64,000 bases of DNA from Nocardioides panzhihuensis (GTDB lineage Bacteria; Actinomycetota; Actinomycetes; Propionibacteriales; Nocardioidaceae). Numbering within the stretch: position 1 is the stretch's first letter; every line of letters begins with the position of its first letter. The position numbers and the translations under genes were made by a program. The stretch is taken from NCBI RefSeq assembly GCF_013408335.1, contig NZ_JACBZR010000001.1:1612001-1676000 (forward strand), written 5' to 3'. Shown here piece by piece: positions 1 to 8,461 of this stretch. The notes under the pieces were generated by a model, which saw only the letters and a list, made by a program, of their open reading frames with translations, was not told the origin of the DNA and searched no databases.

Positions 1-49
1 CGAGGCGGCCGACACGGCTGTTCCTCAGGCGCGCACCCCGACGATCGGC

Positions 50-55
50 GATACT
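50..55 (+). promoter_or_regulatory. Possible -10 element of a leaderless transcript
   Basis: GATACT lies 7 bases before the ATG at 63 and no Shine-Dalgarno sequence is visible. This spacing fits a leaderless actinobacterial transcript. The remaining bases from 1 to 49 show nothing recognisable. Confidence 0.35.
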
Positions 56-62
56 GCGGGGC

Positions 63-668
63 ATGACCGCAGCCGCCGAGAGACCGGATCGAGTCGGACT
101 GTCCGTCGTGGCGGCGGTCATCGTCATCGCGGCCGAGATCGCGCGTCTGGTGGTCCTGAGCCAGATCCGCTGGGAGATCGGCTACCCCGGGGAGTTCGCG
201 GTCGAGGGCGTGCTGTTCACGCTGGTCTACCTGACGTACGCGGCGGTGCTGGTCTGGCGCGGGCGGAGCCTCGTACGCAAGCTCACCGCACCGCTCCTGC
301 TGGTCCCGGGTTGGCTCTACGCCTGCTACTGGCTGGTCGCCGCCTTCCTCCAGGCGCGGGGCTCGTTCGAGCTGCCGCACGGCGAATGGTTGCTGTGGGT
401 GGTCCGCTTCCTCGTCGTGTTCATCACGGTGTGCCTGGTGGCCGCGTGGGGCGTTGCTCGGCGCAGAGGCTTCCTGTGGCTGATCGGTCTGATCGTGCCG
501 GTCGTGCTGACGATCGCCTGGCTGAAGTGGTCGTGGCGTCTCTACGAGGCGATCGCCGGTGAGATCTTCGTGTACGACCTGGTGGCGGCCGTCCCGACCG
601 TGGTCATCACGCTGCTCGGCTGCCTCGCCTGCTGGGGCGTCGAGGCGTTGACCCGCAGGCGGGCCTGA
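63..668 (+). CDS. Six-helix integral membrane protein of unknown function
   Basis: The 201-residue protein is almost entirely membrane: hydrophobic segments sit near residues 12-33, 50-66, 78-96, 111-132, 137-156 and 173-193. Short charged loops separate them and the C-terminus is a basic tail (LTRRRA). No catalytic motif or family signature was recognised. It converges with the TetR gene and stops only 2 bases from it, so the two are probably unrelated. The ATG at 63 is the only sensible start. It is clearly coding because the hydrophobic pattern is regular, but the function is unknown. Confidence 0.7.
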   Translation: MTAAAERPDRVGLSVVAAVIVIAAEIARLVVLSQIRWEIGYPGEFAVEGVLFTLVYLTYAAVLVWRGRSLVRKLTAPLLLVPGWLYACYWLVAAFLQARGSFELPHGEWLLWVVRFLVVFITVCLVAAWGVARRRGFLWLIGLIVPVVLTIAWLKWSWRLYEAIAGEIFVYDLVAAVPTVVITLLGCLACWGVEALTRRRA

Positions 669-670
669 GG

Positions 671-1324
671 TCAGGGTCGTACGCCGGAGTTCTTTGCGTC
701 CTTCGGCAGGGAAGGGTCGATCGGGGTGACCCGGACGCCGAGTGCGGAGTGGGCGTAGCTGGCCAGCTGCTGCTCGGCCCGATCCAGGGTCAGGGACGAG
801 TTGTGGGCGAGCAGGTGGAGGCCGAAGGCGTCCTCGAGGGCCACGAAGTTGCGGGCGATCGCCTCGGCCGAGTCGGTGAGCGTGAAGACGTCTGTCGCGC
901 GGCCGACCTCGAGCACTGCGGTGTAGAGCGAGACCTCGCGGTCGAAGAGCAGTGTCATCAGCGTCGCGTGCATCGGGCTGCGGCTCGCGTTGACCGAGAT
1001 CTCATCGAGGACCTGGCTCAGTAAGAGGTCCTCACCTCGGGGAAGGCCCGAGTACATCAGGCGTCCGAGCTTCGCGGTGGGGGACAGGTCGCCCTCGATC
1101 GCCCGCTGCCGGGACCAGTAGTAGCGGTCGGTCGCGGCCTGGTGGGCGGCCTCGATGAGGCCGTCGAGCTCGGGGTAGTAGTAGGCGATCAGGCGCGGTG
1201 AGATGCCGGCCTCGGCGGCGATGTTCTTCATCGTGGCGCCGGCCAAGCCGTGGGTGGCGATCACGGTCAGCGTTGCCGCGGTCAGATGTTCGCGCCGAGC
1301 GGCCTGGTCCTTGCGTCGAGCCAT
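671..1324 (-). CDS. TetR-family regulator of the amine-use operon
   Basis: This is a 217-residue TetR-type repressor. An N-terminal helix-turn-helix covers about residues 10-55 (ATMKNIAAEAGISPRLIAYYY) and is followed by an all-helical ligand domain. The ATG at 1324 (MARRKDQAARREHL) gives the usual family length; an in-frame ATG at 1354 would add ten residues. A much longer reading frame runs on upstream but is the antisense of the aldehyde dehydrogenase. The gene is divergent from the aldehyde dehydrogenase-permease-amine dehydrogenase operon, and an 18-bp palindrome lies just after that operon's -10 box. I infer that it represses the operon until the amine or its aldehyde is present. Confidence 0.85.
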   Translation of the reverse strand: MARRKDQAARREHLTAATLTVIATHGLAGATMKNIAAEAGISPRLIAYYYPELDGLIEAAHQAATDRYYWSRQRAIEGDLSPTAKLGRLMYSGLPRGEDLLLSQVLDEISVNASRSPMHATLMTLLFDREVSLYTAVLEVGRATDVFTLTDSAEAIARNFVALEDAFGLHLLAHNSSLTLDRAEQQLASYAHSALGVRVTPIDPSLPKDAKNSGVRP

Positions 1325-1364
1325 GCTCAACCGTAACGCCTGTGTGAAATCCATGGGCGGACGA

Positions 1365-1393
1365 TTGACAACCGGTGTGGCGAGGCTCATATT
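1365..1393 (+). promoter_or_regulatory. Promoter of the histamine-type operon
   Basis: TTGACA at 1365-1370 is followed by a 17-base spacer and CATATT at 1388-1393. This is a good sigma-70-like promoter reading into the aldehyde dehydrogenase gene. It directly abuts the palindrome at 1392-1409. Confidence 0.65.
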
Positions 1394-1409
1394 TGCGGTC
1401 AAGCGCAAA
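1392..1409. promoter_or_regulatory. Putative TetR operator
   Basis: TTTGCG and CGCAAA are perfect 6-base arms around GTCAAG. The site sits between the -10 box and the ribosome binding site of the operon, where a bound repressor would block transcription. Its assignment to the divergent TetR protein is inferred from position. Confidence 0.5.
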
Positions 1410-1423
1410 GAAAGGAATTGCTT

Positions 1424-2908
1424 GTGCGTACTCACCAGGACTGGCTCGATACCGCCGCCGAGGCCCGCCTCCGGACGCGTCCGTTCGTCGGCGGTCGTTC
1501 CATCGACATCGCGGAGGGCTCCTTCGAGAACTGCAACCCCGCGTCCGGCGCCTTGCTCGCAGAGGTCGCCGACGCGGGCGAGGCCGGTGTCGACGCCGCC
1601 GTGCGGGCGGCACGGGCCGCGTACGACGACGGCGGCTGGTCGCGGGCGGGGGTGGCCTTCCGCCGCGAGCGGATGCTCCGCTTCGCCGACCTCCTCGCCG
1701 ACCATGCCGCCGAGCTGGCGGTGCTGGACTCGCTCGACATGGGCAAGCGGGTCGTGGACGCCTACGACCTCGACCTGCCGTTCTCGGCGAACCTGTTTCG
1801 CTACTACGCCGAGGCGATCGACAAGATCAACGACGAGGTCGCCCCGACCCCGCCAGGCACTCTCGGCCTGATCCGCCGCGTCCCGCTCGGCGTCGTCGGC
1901 GCGGTCGTGCCGTGGAACTACCCGGTCGACATGCTCGCCTGGAAGGTCGCTCCCGCGATGGCCGCGGGCAACAGCGTCGTCCTCAAGCCCGCCGAGCAGT
2001 CGCCCTCCTCGGCACTGCGGATCGCCGAGCTCGCGGCCGAGGCCGGGATCCCCGACGGTGTCCTCAACGTCGTCCCCGGCCTGGGAGAGACCACCGGTCG
2101 TGCTCTCGGGCTCCACCCCGACGTCGACGTGCTCGCCTTCACCGGCTCGACCGAGGTCGGCGCGTACTTCCTGCAGTACGCCGGCCAGTCGAACCTCAAG
2201 CAGGTCTGGCTCGAGTGCGGCGGGAAGAGCCCGCACCTCGTCTTCGCCGACGCCGAGGACCTCGCCACCACCGCGAAGCAGACAGCCCTCGGCATCTGGT
2301 TCAACCAGGGCGCGGTCTGCTCCGCCCACTCGCGCGTCCTCGTCCAGCGCGAGGTCCACGAGGAGTTCGTCGACCTCGTCGCCAAGGAGGCGGCGGCGTA
2401 CGCTCCCGGAGACCCGCTCGACCCGGCCGCCGGAATGGGCGCGATCGTCTCGCCCGAGCAGACCGACCGGATCATGGCTTTCGTCGACGAGGCGAAGACC
2501 TCAGGCGCCCGCCTGGTCACCGGCGGTGAGCGGATCACCCGCGACGGCAGCGACTGCTACGTCCAGCCGACCGTCTTCGACGACGTCGACCCGGCCTCCA
2601 CCCTCGCCCGGGAAGAGGTCTTCGGGCCGGTCCTTGCGATCACCGCCTTCGACACCGAGGACGAGGCCGTCGCGCTCGCCAACGACACGCCGTACGGACT
2701 GGCCGCCTCGGTCGCGACCAGCAACCTGAGCCGCGCGCACCGGCTCACCGAACGGATCCACGCCGGCACGGTGACCGTGAACGGTGTCGACGCCTTCAGC
2801 GCCTGGACCCCGTTCGGCGGGTTCAAGGGCTCCGGTTTCGGGCGTGATCTCTCGCTGCACGCGCTCGACAAGTACGTCGGTCTCAAGACCGTCTGGATCA
2901 ACCACTGA
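1424..2908 (+). CDS. NAD-dependent aldehyde dehydrogenase, probably for the amine-derived aldehyde
   Basis: This 494-residue ALDH-superfamily enzyme oxidises an aldehyde to the acid with NAD(P). The oxyanion Asn is in PWNYP (about residue 165), the general base Glu in LECGGKSP (about 264) and the nucleophile Cys in NQGAVCSAHSR (about 299). The NQGxVCSAxSR form resembles PuuC and betaine-aldehyde enzymes. The start is GTG 1424, because AAAGGA at 1411-1416 is correctly spaced for it but too close to the upstream TTG at 1418. It is first in an operon with an amine permease and a histamine dehydrogenase-like enzyme, so imidazole-4-acetaldehyde is a likely substrate (inference). Confidence 0.88.
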   Translation: MRTHQDWLDTAAEARLRTRPFVGGRSIDIAEGSFENCNPASGALLAEVADAGEAGVDAAVRAARAAYDDGGWSRAGVAFRRERMLRFADLLADHAAELAVLDSLDMGKRVVDAYDLDLPFSANLFRYYAEAIDKINDEVAPTPPGTLGLIRRVPLGVVGAVVPWNYPVDMLAWKVAPAMAAGNSVVLKPAEQSPSSALRIAELAAEAGIPDGVLNVVPGLGETTGRALGLHPDVDVLAFTGSTEVGAYFLQYAGQSNLKQVWLECGGKSPHLVFADAEDLATTAKQTALGIWFNQGAVCSAHSRVLVQREVHEEFVDLVAKEAAAYAPGDPLDPAAGMGAIVSPEQTDRIMAFVDEAKTSGARLVTGGERITRDGSDCYVQPTVFDDVDPASTLAREEVFGPVLAITAFDTEDEAVALANDTPYGLAASVATSNLSRAHRLTERIHAGTVTVNGVDAFSAWTPFGGFKGSGFGRDLSLHALDKYVGLKTVWINH

Positions 2909-2934
2909 CCCGTCCGACCAGCCAGGGACCCACC

Positions 2935-4449
2935 ATGACGCAGATCAACCAGCCGACCGCGCTCGCGGCCGAGCAACAGACGCATCTTCGCAAGACGCTG
3001 CGACGCTTCGACATCATCTTCCTGCTCATCGCGGCCGTCGTCGGCCTCGAAACCCTCGGGCAGGTCTCGGTCTACGGCGCCGAGGCGTTCACCTGGGCGC
3101 TCGTGCTCGCGATTTTCTTCCTCGTGCCGTACGGACTGATCTTCGCCGAGACCGGCGCCGCGTTCAGCGAGGAGGGCGGGGCCTACACCTGGGTCCGGGA
3201 CGCCTTCGGACGCCCGGCCGCCGCGGTGGCGGCGATCCTCACCTGGATCACCCAGCCGGTGTGGGTCGGTGGCTCGATGGCCTTCCTCGCCGCGGAGACC
3301 GTGAGCGTCTACATCACGCCGCTCGAGCACGGCTCGGCCGGTGACTACGTGTTCAAGATCGTGTTCATCTGGATCACGGTCGTCGCGGCGATCGCCAGCC
3401 TCAGCAAGGGCAAGTGGCTCCCGACCAGTGGCGCGATCCTCAAGGTCAGCCTGCTCGCCTTCTTCGTGCTGACGACGATCATCTACGCCGCGCAGAACGG
3501 CGTGGTCGAGCTCAGCGGCAGCGACTTCAGCCCGACCCTGCTCGGCCTGTTCGGGTCGGTGCCGATCCTGCTCTTCGCCTACCTCGGCTTCGAGTCCTCC
3601 AACAGCGCCGCCGGCGAGATGGAGAACCCCGCTCGCGACGTACCGGTCTCGATCTTCCGTTCCTGCCTGACCGCTGCGGTCTGCTACCTGGTGCCCATCT
3701 TCGCGATCCTGCTCGTCGTCCCCAGCGAGAACATCACCGGCATCGGTGGGCTCCTCGACGCCGTCGGCACCGTCTACTCGGTCTACGGTCCCGCGGCCGA
3801 GCCGCTGCTCACGCTCACCGCCGTCGTCTTCGTCTACATCCTGATGAGCCAGGGTGCCGCGTGGATGATCATCTCCGACCGGATGCAGGCGATGACCGCT
3901 GCCGACGGCTCCTTCTTCGGTGGGTTCTTCGGCCGTTTCCACGAGGGTCTCGGTACGCCGGTGCGGGTCAACATGCTCTCCGGCGTCGTCTCGACGGTGT
4001 TCATGATCGTCGCGATGCAGGTGACCGGGTCCGGTGCGTCGATCTTCGGCGTCGTGCTCACCATCTCGATCTCGACCTTCCTGCTCAGCTACCTGCTGGT
4101 CATCCCCGCCGCGATCCGGCTGCGTACCCGCTATCCCGACCGCCCGCGCCCGTTCCGCGTGCCCGTCTCCGACCGCGGCTTCGCGGTGCTCGGCTGGTCG
4201 GCCTTCGCCTGGGTCCTGCTCGGCTCGTGGGTCGCGGTCTTCCCCGGCACCCTCGAGCGGCTGTTCGGAGTGGCGTACCCGTTCGAGGAGATCTGGGGCG
4301 TGAGCCGCCTGACCTTCGAGGCCTTCACGCTCGGCACCCTCGGCTGCCTGCTCCTGCTTTGCGGCATCGGGTACGCCCGTGGTGCCCGCGTCCGCGCCGA
4401 GGTCGGCGCACCCGTCCCGTCCGTTCCCACCGAGGAGCCCACCCGATGA
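2935..4449 (+). CDS. APC-superfamily amine/amino acid permease
   Basis: The 504-residue protein has about twelve hydrophobic segments and belongs to the amino acid-polyamine-organocation superfamily. The first helices carry the usual small-residue-rich motif followed by an acidic loop (FAETGAAFSEEGGAYTW). The C-terminus is a soluble tail. An AGGGA sequence precedes the ATG at 2935. The gene lies 26 bases after the aldehyde dehydrogenase and overlaps the next gene by ATGA, so all three are co-transcribed and translationally coupled. The context suggests uptake of the primary amine, such as histamine, that the next enzyme oxidises. The sequence alone does not fix the substrate. Confidence 0.85.
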   Translation: MTQINQPTALAAEQQTHLRKTLRRFDIIFLLIAAVVGLETLGQVSVYGAEAFTWALVLAIFFLVPYGLIFAETGAAFSEEGGAYTWVRDAFGRPAAAVAAILTWITQPVWVGGSMAFLAAETVSVYITPLEHGSAGDYVFKIVFIWITVVAAIASLSKGKWLPTSGAILKVSLLAFFVLTTIIYAAQNGVVELSGSDFSPTLLGLFGSVPILLFAYLGFESSNSAAGEMENPARDVPVSIFRSCLTAAVCYLVPIFAILLVVPSENITGIGGLLDAVGTVYSVYGPAAEPLLTLTAVVFVYILMSQGAAWMIISDRMQAMTAADGSFFGGFFGRFHEGLGTPVRVNMLSGVVSTVFMIVAMQVTGSGASIFGVVLTISISTFLLSYLLVIPAAIRLRTRYPDRPRPFRVPVSDRGFAVLGWSAFAWVLLGSWVAVFPGTLERLFGVAYPFEEIWGVSRLTFEAFTLGTLGCLLLLCGIGYARGARVRAEVGAPVPSVPTEEPTR

Positions 4450-6512
4450 CCGACCAGACCCCCGCGCCGTACGACATCCTGTTCGAGCCCGTCCAGATCG
4501 GGCCGTTCACCACGAAGAACCGCTTCTACCAGGTGCCCCACTGCAACGGCATGGGCTACCGCGACCCCAGCGCCCAGGCGGCGATGCGCAAGATCAAGGC
4601 CGAGGGCGGCTGGTCGGTGGTGTGCACCGAGCAGGTGGAGATCCACCCGACCTCCGACATCGCGCCGTTCATCGAGCTGCGGATCTGGGACGACCAGGAC
4701 CTGCCCGCGCTCAGGCGGATCGCCGACGCGATCCACGAGGGCGGCGGCCTGGCCGGCATCGAGCTCGCCCACAACGGCATGAACGCCCCGAACCAGATCA
4801 GCCGCGAGACCCCGCTGGGCCCCGCCCACCTTCCGGTGGCCCCCGACACGATCGCGCCGGTCCAGGCCCGCGCCATGTCGCTGCAGGACATCGAGGACCT
4901 GCGGCGCTGGCACCGCAATGCCGTACGCCGCTCGCTCGAGGCCGGCTACGACGTCGTCTACGTCTACGGCGCCCACGGCTACGGCACCCCGCACCACTTC
5001 CTCTCGCGGCGCTACAACAACCGCACCGACGCGTACGGTGGCTCGCTCGAGAACCGGATGCGGCTGCTGCGCGAGCTCCTCGAGGACACCGTCGACGAGG
5101 TCGCCGGCCGGGCCGCGGTCGCCTGCCGGATCACGGTCGAGGAGGAGATCGACGGCGGCATCACGCGCGAGGACATCGAGGGCGTGCTGCGCGATCTCGG
5201 TGAGCTGCCGGACCTGTGGGACTTCGCGATGGGCAGCTGGGAGGGCGACTCGGTCACCTCGCGGTTCGCCCCCGAGGGCCGCCAGGAGGAGTTCGTCGCC
5301 GGGCTGAAGAAGCTCACCTCCAAGCCCGTCGTCGGCGTCGGCCGGTTCACCTCGCCGGACGCGATGGTGCGCCAGGTCAAGGCCGGCATCCTCGACCTGA
5401 TCGGCGCCGCGCGGCCGTCCATCGCGGACCCGTTCCTGCCGAACAAGATCCGCGACGGTCGGCTCAACCTGATCCGGGAGTGCATCGGCTGCAACATCTG
5501 CGTCTCCGGCGACCTCACCATGTCGCCGATCCGCTGCACCCAGAACCCGAGCATGGGGGAGGAGTGGCGCCGCGGCTGGCACCCGGAGCGGATCCGCACG
5601 AAGGAGAGCGACTCCCGCATCCTGGTCGTCGGCGCCGGTCCCTCCGGTCTGGAGGCCGCTCGCGCGCTCGGCGTACGCGGCTACGACGTCGTGCTGGCCG
5701 AGGCCGGCCGCGACCTCGGGGGCCGGGTCACCGCGGAGTCGAAGCTGCCGGGTCTGTCCGCGTGGGGCCGGGTCAAGGAGTACCGCGAGGCCGCCCTCGC
5801 CGAGCTCGCCAACGTCGAGATCTACCGGGAGAGCCCGATGACCGGCGAGGACATCGTCGAGTTCGGCTTCGAGCACGTCATCACCGCGACCGGCGCCACC
5901 TGGCGCACCGACGGTGTCGCGCGCTTCCACACCACCGCGATGCCGATCGCCGAGGGCATGCAGGTGCTCGGCCCGGACGACCTCTTCGCCGGCCGTCTGC
6001 CCGAGGGCAAGAAGGTCGTCGTCTACGACGACGACCATTACTACCTGGGTGGTGTCGTCGCCGAGCTGCTCGAGCAGTCGGGCTACGACGTCTCGATCGT
6101 CACCACCGGTTCGCAGGTGTCGTCCTGGACCAACAACACCTTCGAGGTCAACCGGATCCAGCGGCGCCTGATCGAGAGCGACATCGCCCGGGTGACCGAC
6201 CACGCGGTCGTCTCCGTCGGGGTCGGCGGCGTCCGGATCAAGGACGTCTACGCGGGCCTCGAGCGCGATCTCGACTGCGACGCCGTCGTCATGGTGACCG
6301 CCCGCCTCCCGCGCGAGGAGCTCTACGTCGACCTCGTCGCCCGTCGCGACGCCGGCGAGATCGCCTCCGTACGCGGCATCGGCGACTCCTGGGGGCCCGG
6401 CACCATCGCGGCCGCGGTGTGGTCCGGCCGGCGCGCGGCCGAGGAGTTCGACGCCGTCCTGCCCTCCAACGACGAGGTGCCGTTCCGGCGCGAGGTGACC
6501 CAGCTGGCCTGA
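4446..6512 (+). CDS. Histamine dehydrogenase-like 6-S-cysteinyl-FMN/4Fe-4S amine dehydrogenase
   Basis: The 688-residue enzyme has the trimethylamine dehydrogenase architecture: an FMN TIM barrel (1 to about 340), a 4Fe-4S cluster (C346, C349, C352, C364) and an ADP/FAD-like domain from about 390 (VVGAGPSGLEAARALG). C33 in VPHCNG matches the Cys that binds FMN covalently. From memory of the family, trimethylamine dehydrogenase uses an aromatic bowl of Tyr60, Trp264 and Trp355, while Nocardioides simplex histamine dehydrogenase has Gln65, Trp267 and Asp358. Here these are Q63, W265 and D356, a constant two-residue offset. That supports histamine, or a close primary amine, as substrate. No electron-transfer flavoprotein gene is nearby, so the electron acceptor is encoded elsewhere. 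Confidence 0.88.
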   Translation: MTDQTPAPYDILFEPVQIGPFTTKNRFYQVPHCNGMGYRDPSAQAAMRKIKAEGGWSVVCTEQVEIHPTSDIAPFIELRIWDDQDLPALRRIADAIHEGGGLAGIELAHNGMNAPNQISRETPLGPAHLPVAPDTIAPVQARAMSLQDIEDLRRWHRNAVRRSLEAGYDVVYVYGAHGYGTPHHFLSRRYNNRTDAYGGSLENRMRLLRELLEDTVDEVAGRAAVACRITVEEEIDGGITREDIEGVLRDLGELPDLWDFAMGSWEGDSVTSRFAPEGRQEEFVAGLKKLTSKPVVGVGRFTSPDAMVRQVKAGILDLIGAARPSIADPFLPNKIRDGRLNLIRECIGCNICVSGDLTMSPIRCTQNPSMGEEWRRGWHPERIRTKESDSRILVVGAGPSGLEAARALGVRGYDVVLAEAGRDLGGRVTAESKLPGLSAWGRVKEYREAALAELANVEIYRESPMTGEDIVEFGFEHVITATGATWRTDGVARFHTTAMPIAEGMQVLGPDDLFAGRLPEGKKVVVYDDDHYYLGGVVAELLEQSGYDVSIVTTGSQVSSWTNNTFEVNRIQRRLIESDIARVTDHAVVSVGVGGVRIKDVYAGLERDLDCDAVVMVTARLPREELYVDLVARRDAGEIASVRGIGDSWGPGTIAAAVWSGRRAAEEFDAVLPSNDEVPFRREVTQLA

Positions 6513-6545
6513 GGCCGGGCGGCGCGGTTGGGTGGGTGTGGAAAC

Positions 6546-6585
6546 GTTGAAGGCTCGGGCTTCCTCGTGGGTCCGAGCCTTCAAC
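6546..6585 (+). terminator. Hairpin terminator after the amine operon
   Basis: GTTGAAGGCTCGG and CCGAGCCTTCAAC are perfect 13-base arms around a 14-base loop. The hairpin starts 33 bases after the amine dehydrogenase stop. It has no U-tract, as is common in actinobacteria. Confidence 0.75.
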
Positions 6586-6618
6586 CAGGTGCCGTCCCCA
6601 GGGGACTGCTCGTAGTGC

Positions 6619-7152
6619 CTAGCGGACCACCTTGAGCGGTCCCTCCTCGGGCGTCGGCGGCTCGAACCTCGCGAAGTATTCAGTCGCCGTCTGCTCGGTG
6701 AGCGGCCAATCGTCCGCCTGCCTGCCGTGTCGGTCACCGACCCGGCCCAGGATGGTCTCAAGACTCGTCGCGATGTAGACAGTCTCCGGCACGATGCCTT
6801 CGGGTGCGAGCAGTGCGCGGAACTCATCGCGTTGTCGCCGGAACCAGAATCCGAAGTCGAGCACGACATCGTTCCCCGCCGCGACATGGTGCAGCAAGCG
6901 CGCCTTCAGGTCTGCTGCCACCTCGGCGACCACTTCGGCGGACGGCATCGTCGTGATTCCGCGATCCCAGAACTCCACCTCGAACGACAAACGCGTCCAG
7001 CTCTCGCGCTCCAAGCGCTTGGCATATGTGGTCTTTCCTGCACCACCTGGCCCGCACATCATCACGACGCGGGGGCCTGGACTCCTGTTCACTGCCACTA
7101 GGCGGAGATTACGCTCCGCCACCGACGTTGAGACTTGCAACGCTCCGCTCAT
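6619..7152 (-). CDS. P-loop AAA_33-type small kinase/ATPase
   Basis: The roughly 177-residue protein has a Walker A motif GPGGAGKTT near its start, followed by a lid region with Arg and Asp (RVGDRHGRQADDWPLT). This layout is typical of small nucleotide or antibiotic kinase-like P-loop proteins of the AAA_33/zeta type. No partner antitoxin is visible. The start is uncertain: ATG 7152 is used here, and GTG 7098 would begin just before the P-loop (VAVNRSPGPRVVMMCGPG). A 7-base inverted repeat (GGCGGAG/CTCCGCC, 7101-7120) lies between the two candidates. The substrate is unknown. Confidence 0.6.
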   Translation of the reverse strand: MSGALQVSTSVAERNLRLVAVNRSPGPRVVMMCGPGGAGKTTYAKRLERESWTRLSFEVEFWDRGITTMPSAEVVAEVAADLKARLLHHVAAGNDVVLDFGFWFRRQRDEFRALLAPEGIVPETVYIATSLETILGRVGDRHGRQADDWPLTEQTATEYFARFEPPTPEEGPLKVVR

Positions 7153-7210
7153 CGCTGATCTGGATGGTTCGAAGCCGACGGGTCGCAATGATTCTGCTCG
7201 GTGATTCGGC

Positions 7211-8461
7211 TTATCTGCGCCTGGTGAAGCGAACATCGCCGTTGGGTAGGCGTTCGTGGAGATATGCCGCGTCGTGGGCGCGGTGGTGGTGATGGGCACA
7301 GAGCAGTGACGCGTTGTCGATGTCTGTCAGGCCGCCTTGGGCCCAGGCGATCCAGTGGTGGGCTTCGGCCCAGGTGCCGGGGATGTCGCAGCCTTCGGCC
7401 TCACAGGTCGCCGAGCGGAGCAACAATGCTCGGCGTTGGGCGGCGGTGAAGAGGCGTTCCTTGCGGCCGAAGTCCAGGACCTCCGAGGCGCCGCCGAGAA
7501 CGGCGGGGATGATGTTGGCGGTGCAGGCCAGCCGCCGGGCCTCGGCCGCGGTGATCGGGGAGCCGCCCACGACCTGGGCTATGCCGGCTTCCTTGCGGAG
7601 CTGGTCGATATCGATGGTCACGATCACCGTGGTGGCATCGCCGCCGTGGATCGGAAGGCGGGTCGGGTCGAGGGTCTCCAGCATCTGGCAGAACGCCCGG
7701 CCCAGCCGCCGGTCATAGGGCAGGTAGTCGCCGGTCTCGGTGCGGGTGCCGTCGTCGCGTCGGGGTGAGGCGAAGGCCTCGAGGTTGGTGGCCAGCCGGT
7801 CCGCAGCCGCATCCGGGATGACCGCGGAGATCCGGGTGGTGCCGTCCCCGAGGCGCCGCATCGCCAGGCGGGTCTTCTTGCGGGCGTGGGCTTCCTCGGC
7901 CGCGAGCCGTTTGGCTTCCTCGGCCTCGGCGATCTCGGGGGCGATGACATCGAGGATCCGGCGTCCGAGGCGGCGGAGCCGGGTGGGGTCGAACTGACGC
8001 GCATAGGCGACCAGGGTCTCTTCGGCCTTGACCCGGATCTCTGGGTCGAGGCCGGCGGGGAGGTCGTCGAGGGCGTTGACGATCTCCTGAGCCTGGGCAG
8101 CGTTGCAGGCACCGGCGCGCATCGCCGCCGCGACCTGGTGGTAGGTCCGGTCCAGTGCCTCAGCGAGCCGGAGGTCGGTGCGCAGGGTCTCGGGGCGTTG
8201 GCGGGTGTGGTGATGCAGCCAGGCCGCGACATCGCGGGCGGCGCTCTCGGCCGCGACGTCATCCGCGGTCGCGAGCACGCGGAGCTCGAGCTCGGCCAGC
8301 TGGGCTTTGGCGCGGGCGATCTCGAGCAGGGTGGCGGCCTTCTGATCGGTGGCCATGAACGACGGGTTCGCCTCAGAGATCTCGCCAAGGGAGGCGGTGA
8401 CCGCGACCACGGCCGAAAGCACAGGGTGTTGCGGTTGTTGCAGCGTGGTCATCACGGTCAC
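7211..8461 (-). CDS. DUF222/HNH endonuclease (13E12 repeat family)
   Basis: The 416-residue protein has a long helical, Ala/Arg-rich DUF222 region (about 1-310) and a C-terminal HNH nuclease domain (CEAEGCDIPGTWAEAHHWIAW, then LLCAHHHHRAH). Such proteins occur in many copies in Nocardioides and mycobacterial genomes and are probably selfish or phage-derived nucleases. The His, Asn and Cys residues of the HNH core all appear intact. Starts at ATG 8461 (MTVMTT) or 8452 are equally possible. It is unlinked in function to its neighbours. Confidence 0.85.
   Translation of the reverse strand: MTVMTTLQQPQHPVLSAVVAVTASLGEISEANPSFMATDQKAATLLEIARAKAQLAELELRVLATADDVAAESAARDVAAWLHHHTRQRPETLRTDLRLAEALDRTYHQVAAAMRAGACNAAQAQEIVNALDDLPAGLDPEIRVKAEETLVAYARQFDPTRLRRLGRRILDVIAPEIAEAEEAKRLAAEEAHARKKTRLAMRRLGDGTTRISAVIPDAAADRLATNLEAFASPRRDDGTRTETGDYLPYDRRLGRAFCQMLETLDPTRLPIHGGDATTVIVTIDIDQLRKEAGIAQVVGGSPITAAEARRLACTANIIPAVLGGASEVLDFGRKERLFTAAQRRALLLRSATCEAEGCDIPGTWAEAHHWIAWAQGGLTDIDNASLLCAHHHHRAHDAAYLHERLPNGDVRFTRRR

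Noticed and set aside
671-2359. A 562-codon leftward frame spanning tetR and much of the aldehyde dehydrogenase
   Set aside because: Only its last about 217 codons resemble a protein (TetR). The rest is the antisense of the aldehyde dehydrogenase.
4131-6887. A 918-codon leftward open frame
   Set aside because: It is antisense to the amine dehydrogenase and permease, has low-complexity Arg/Asp composition and has no domain.
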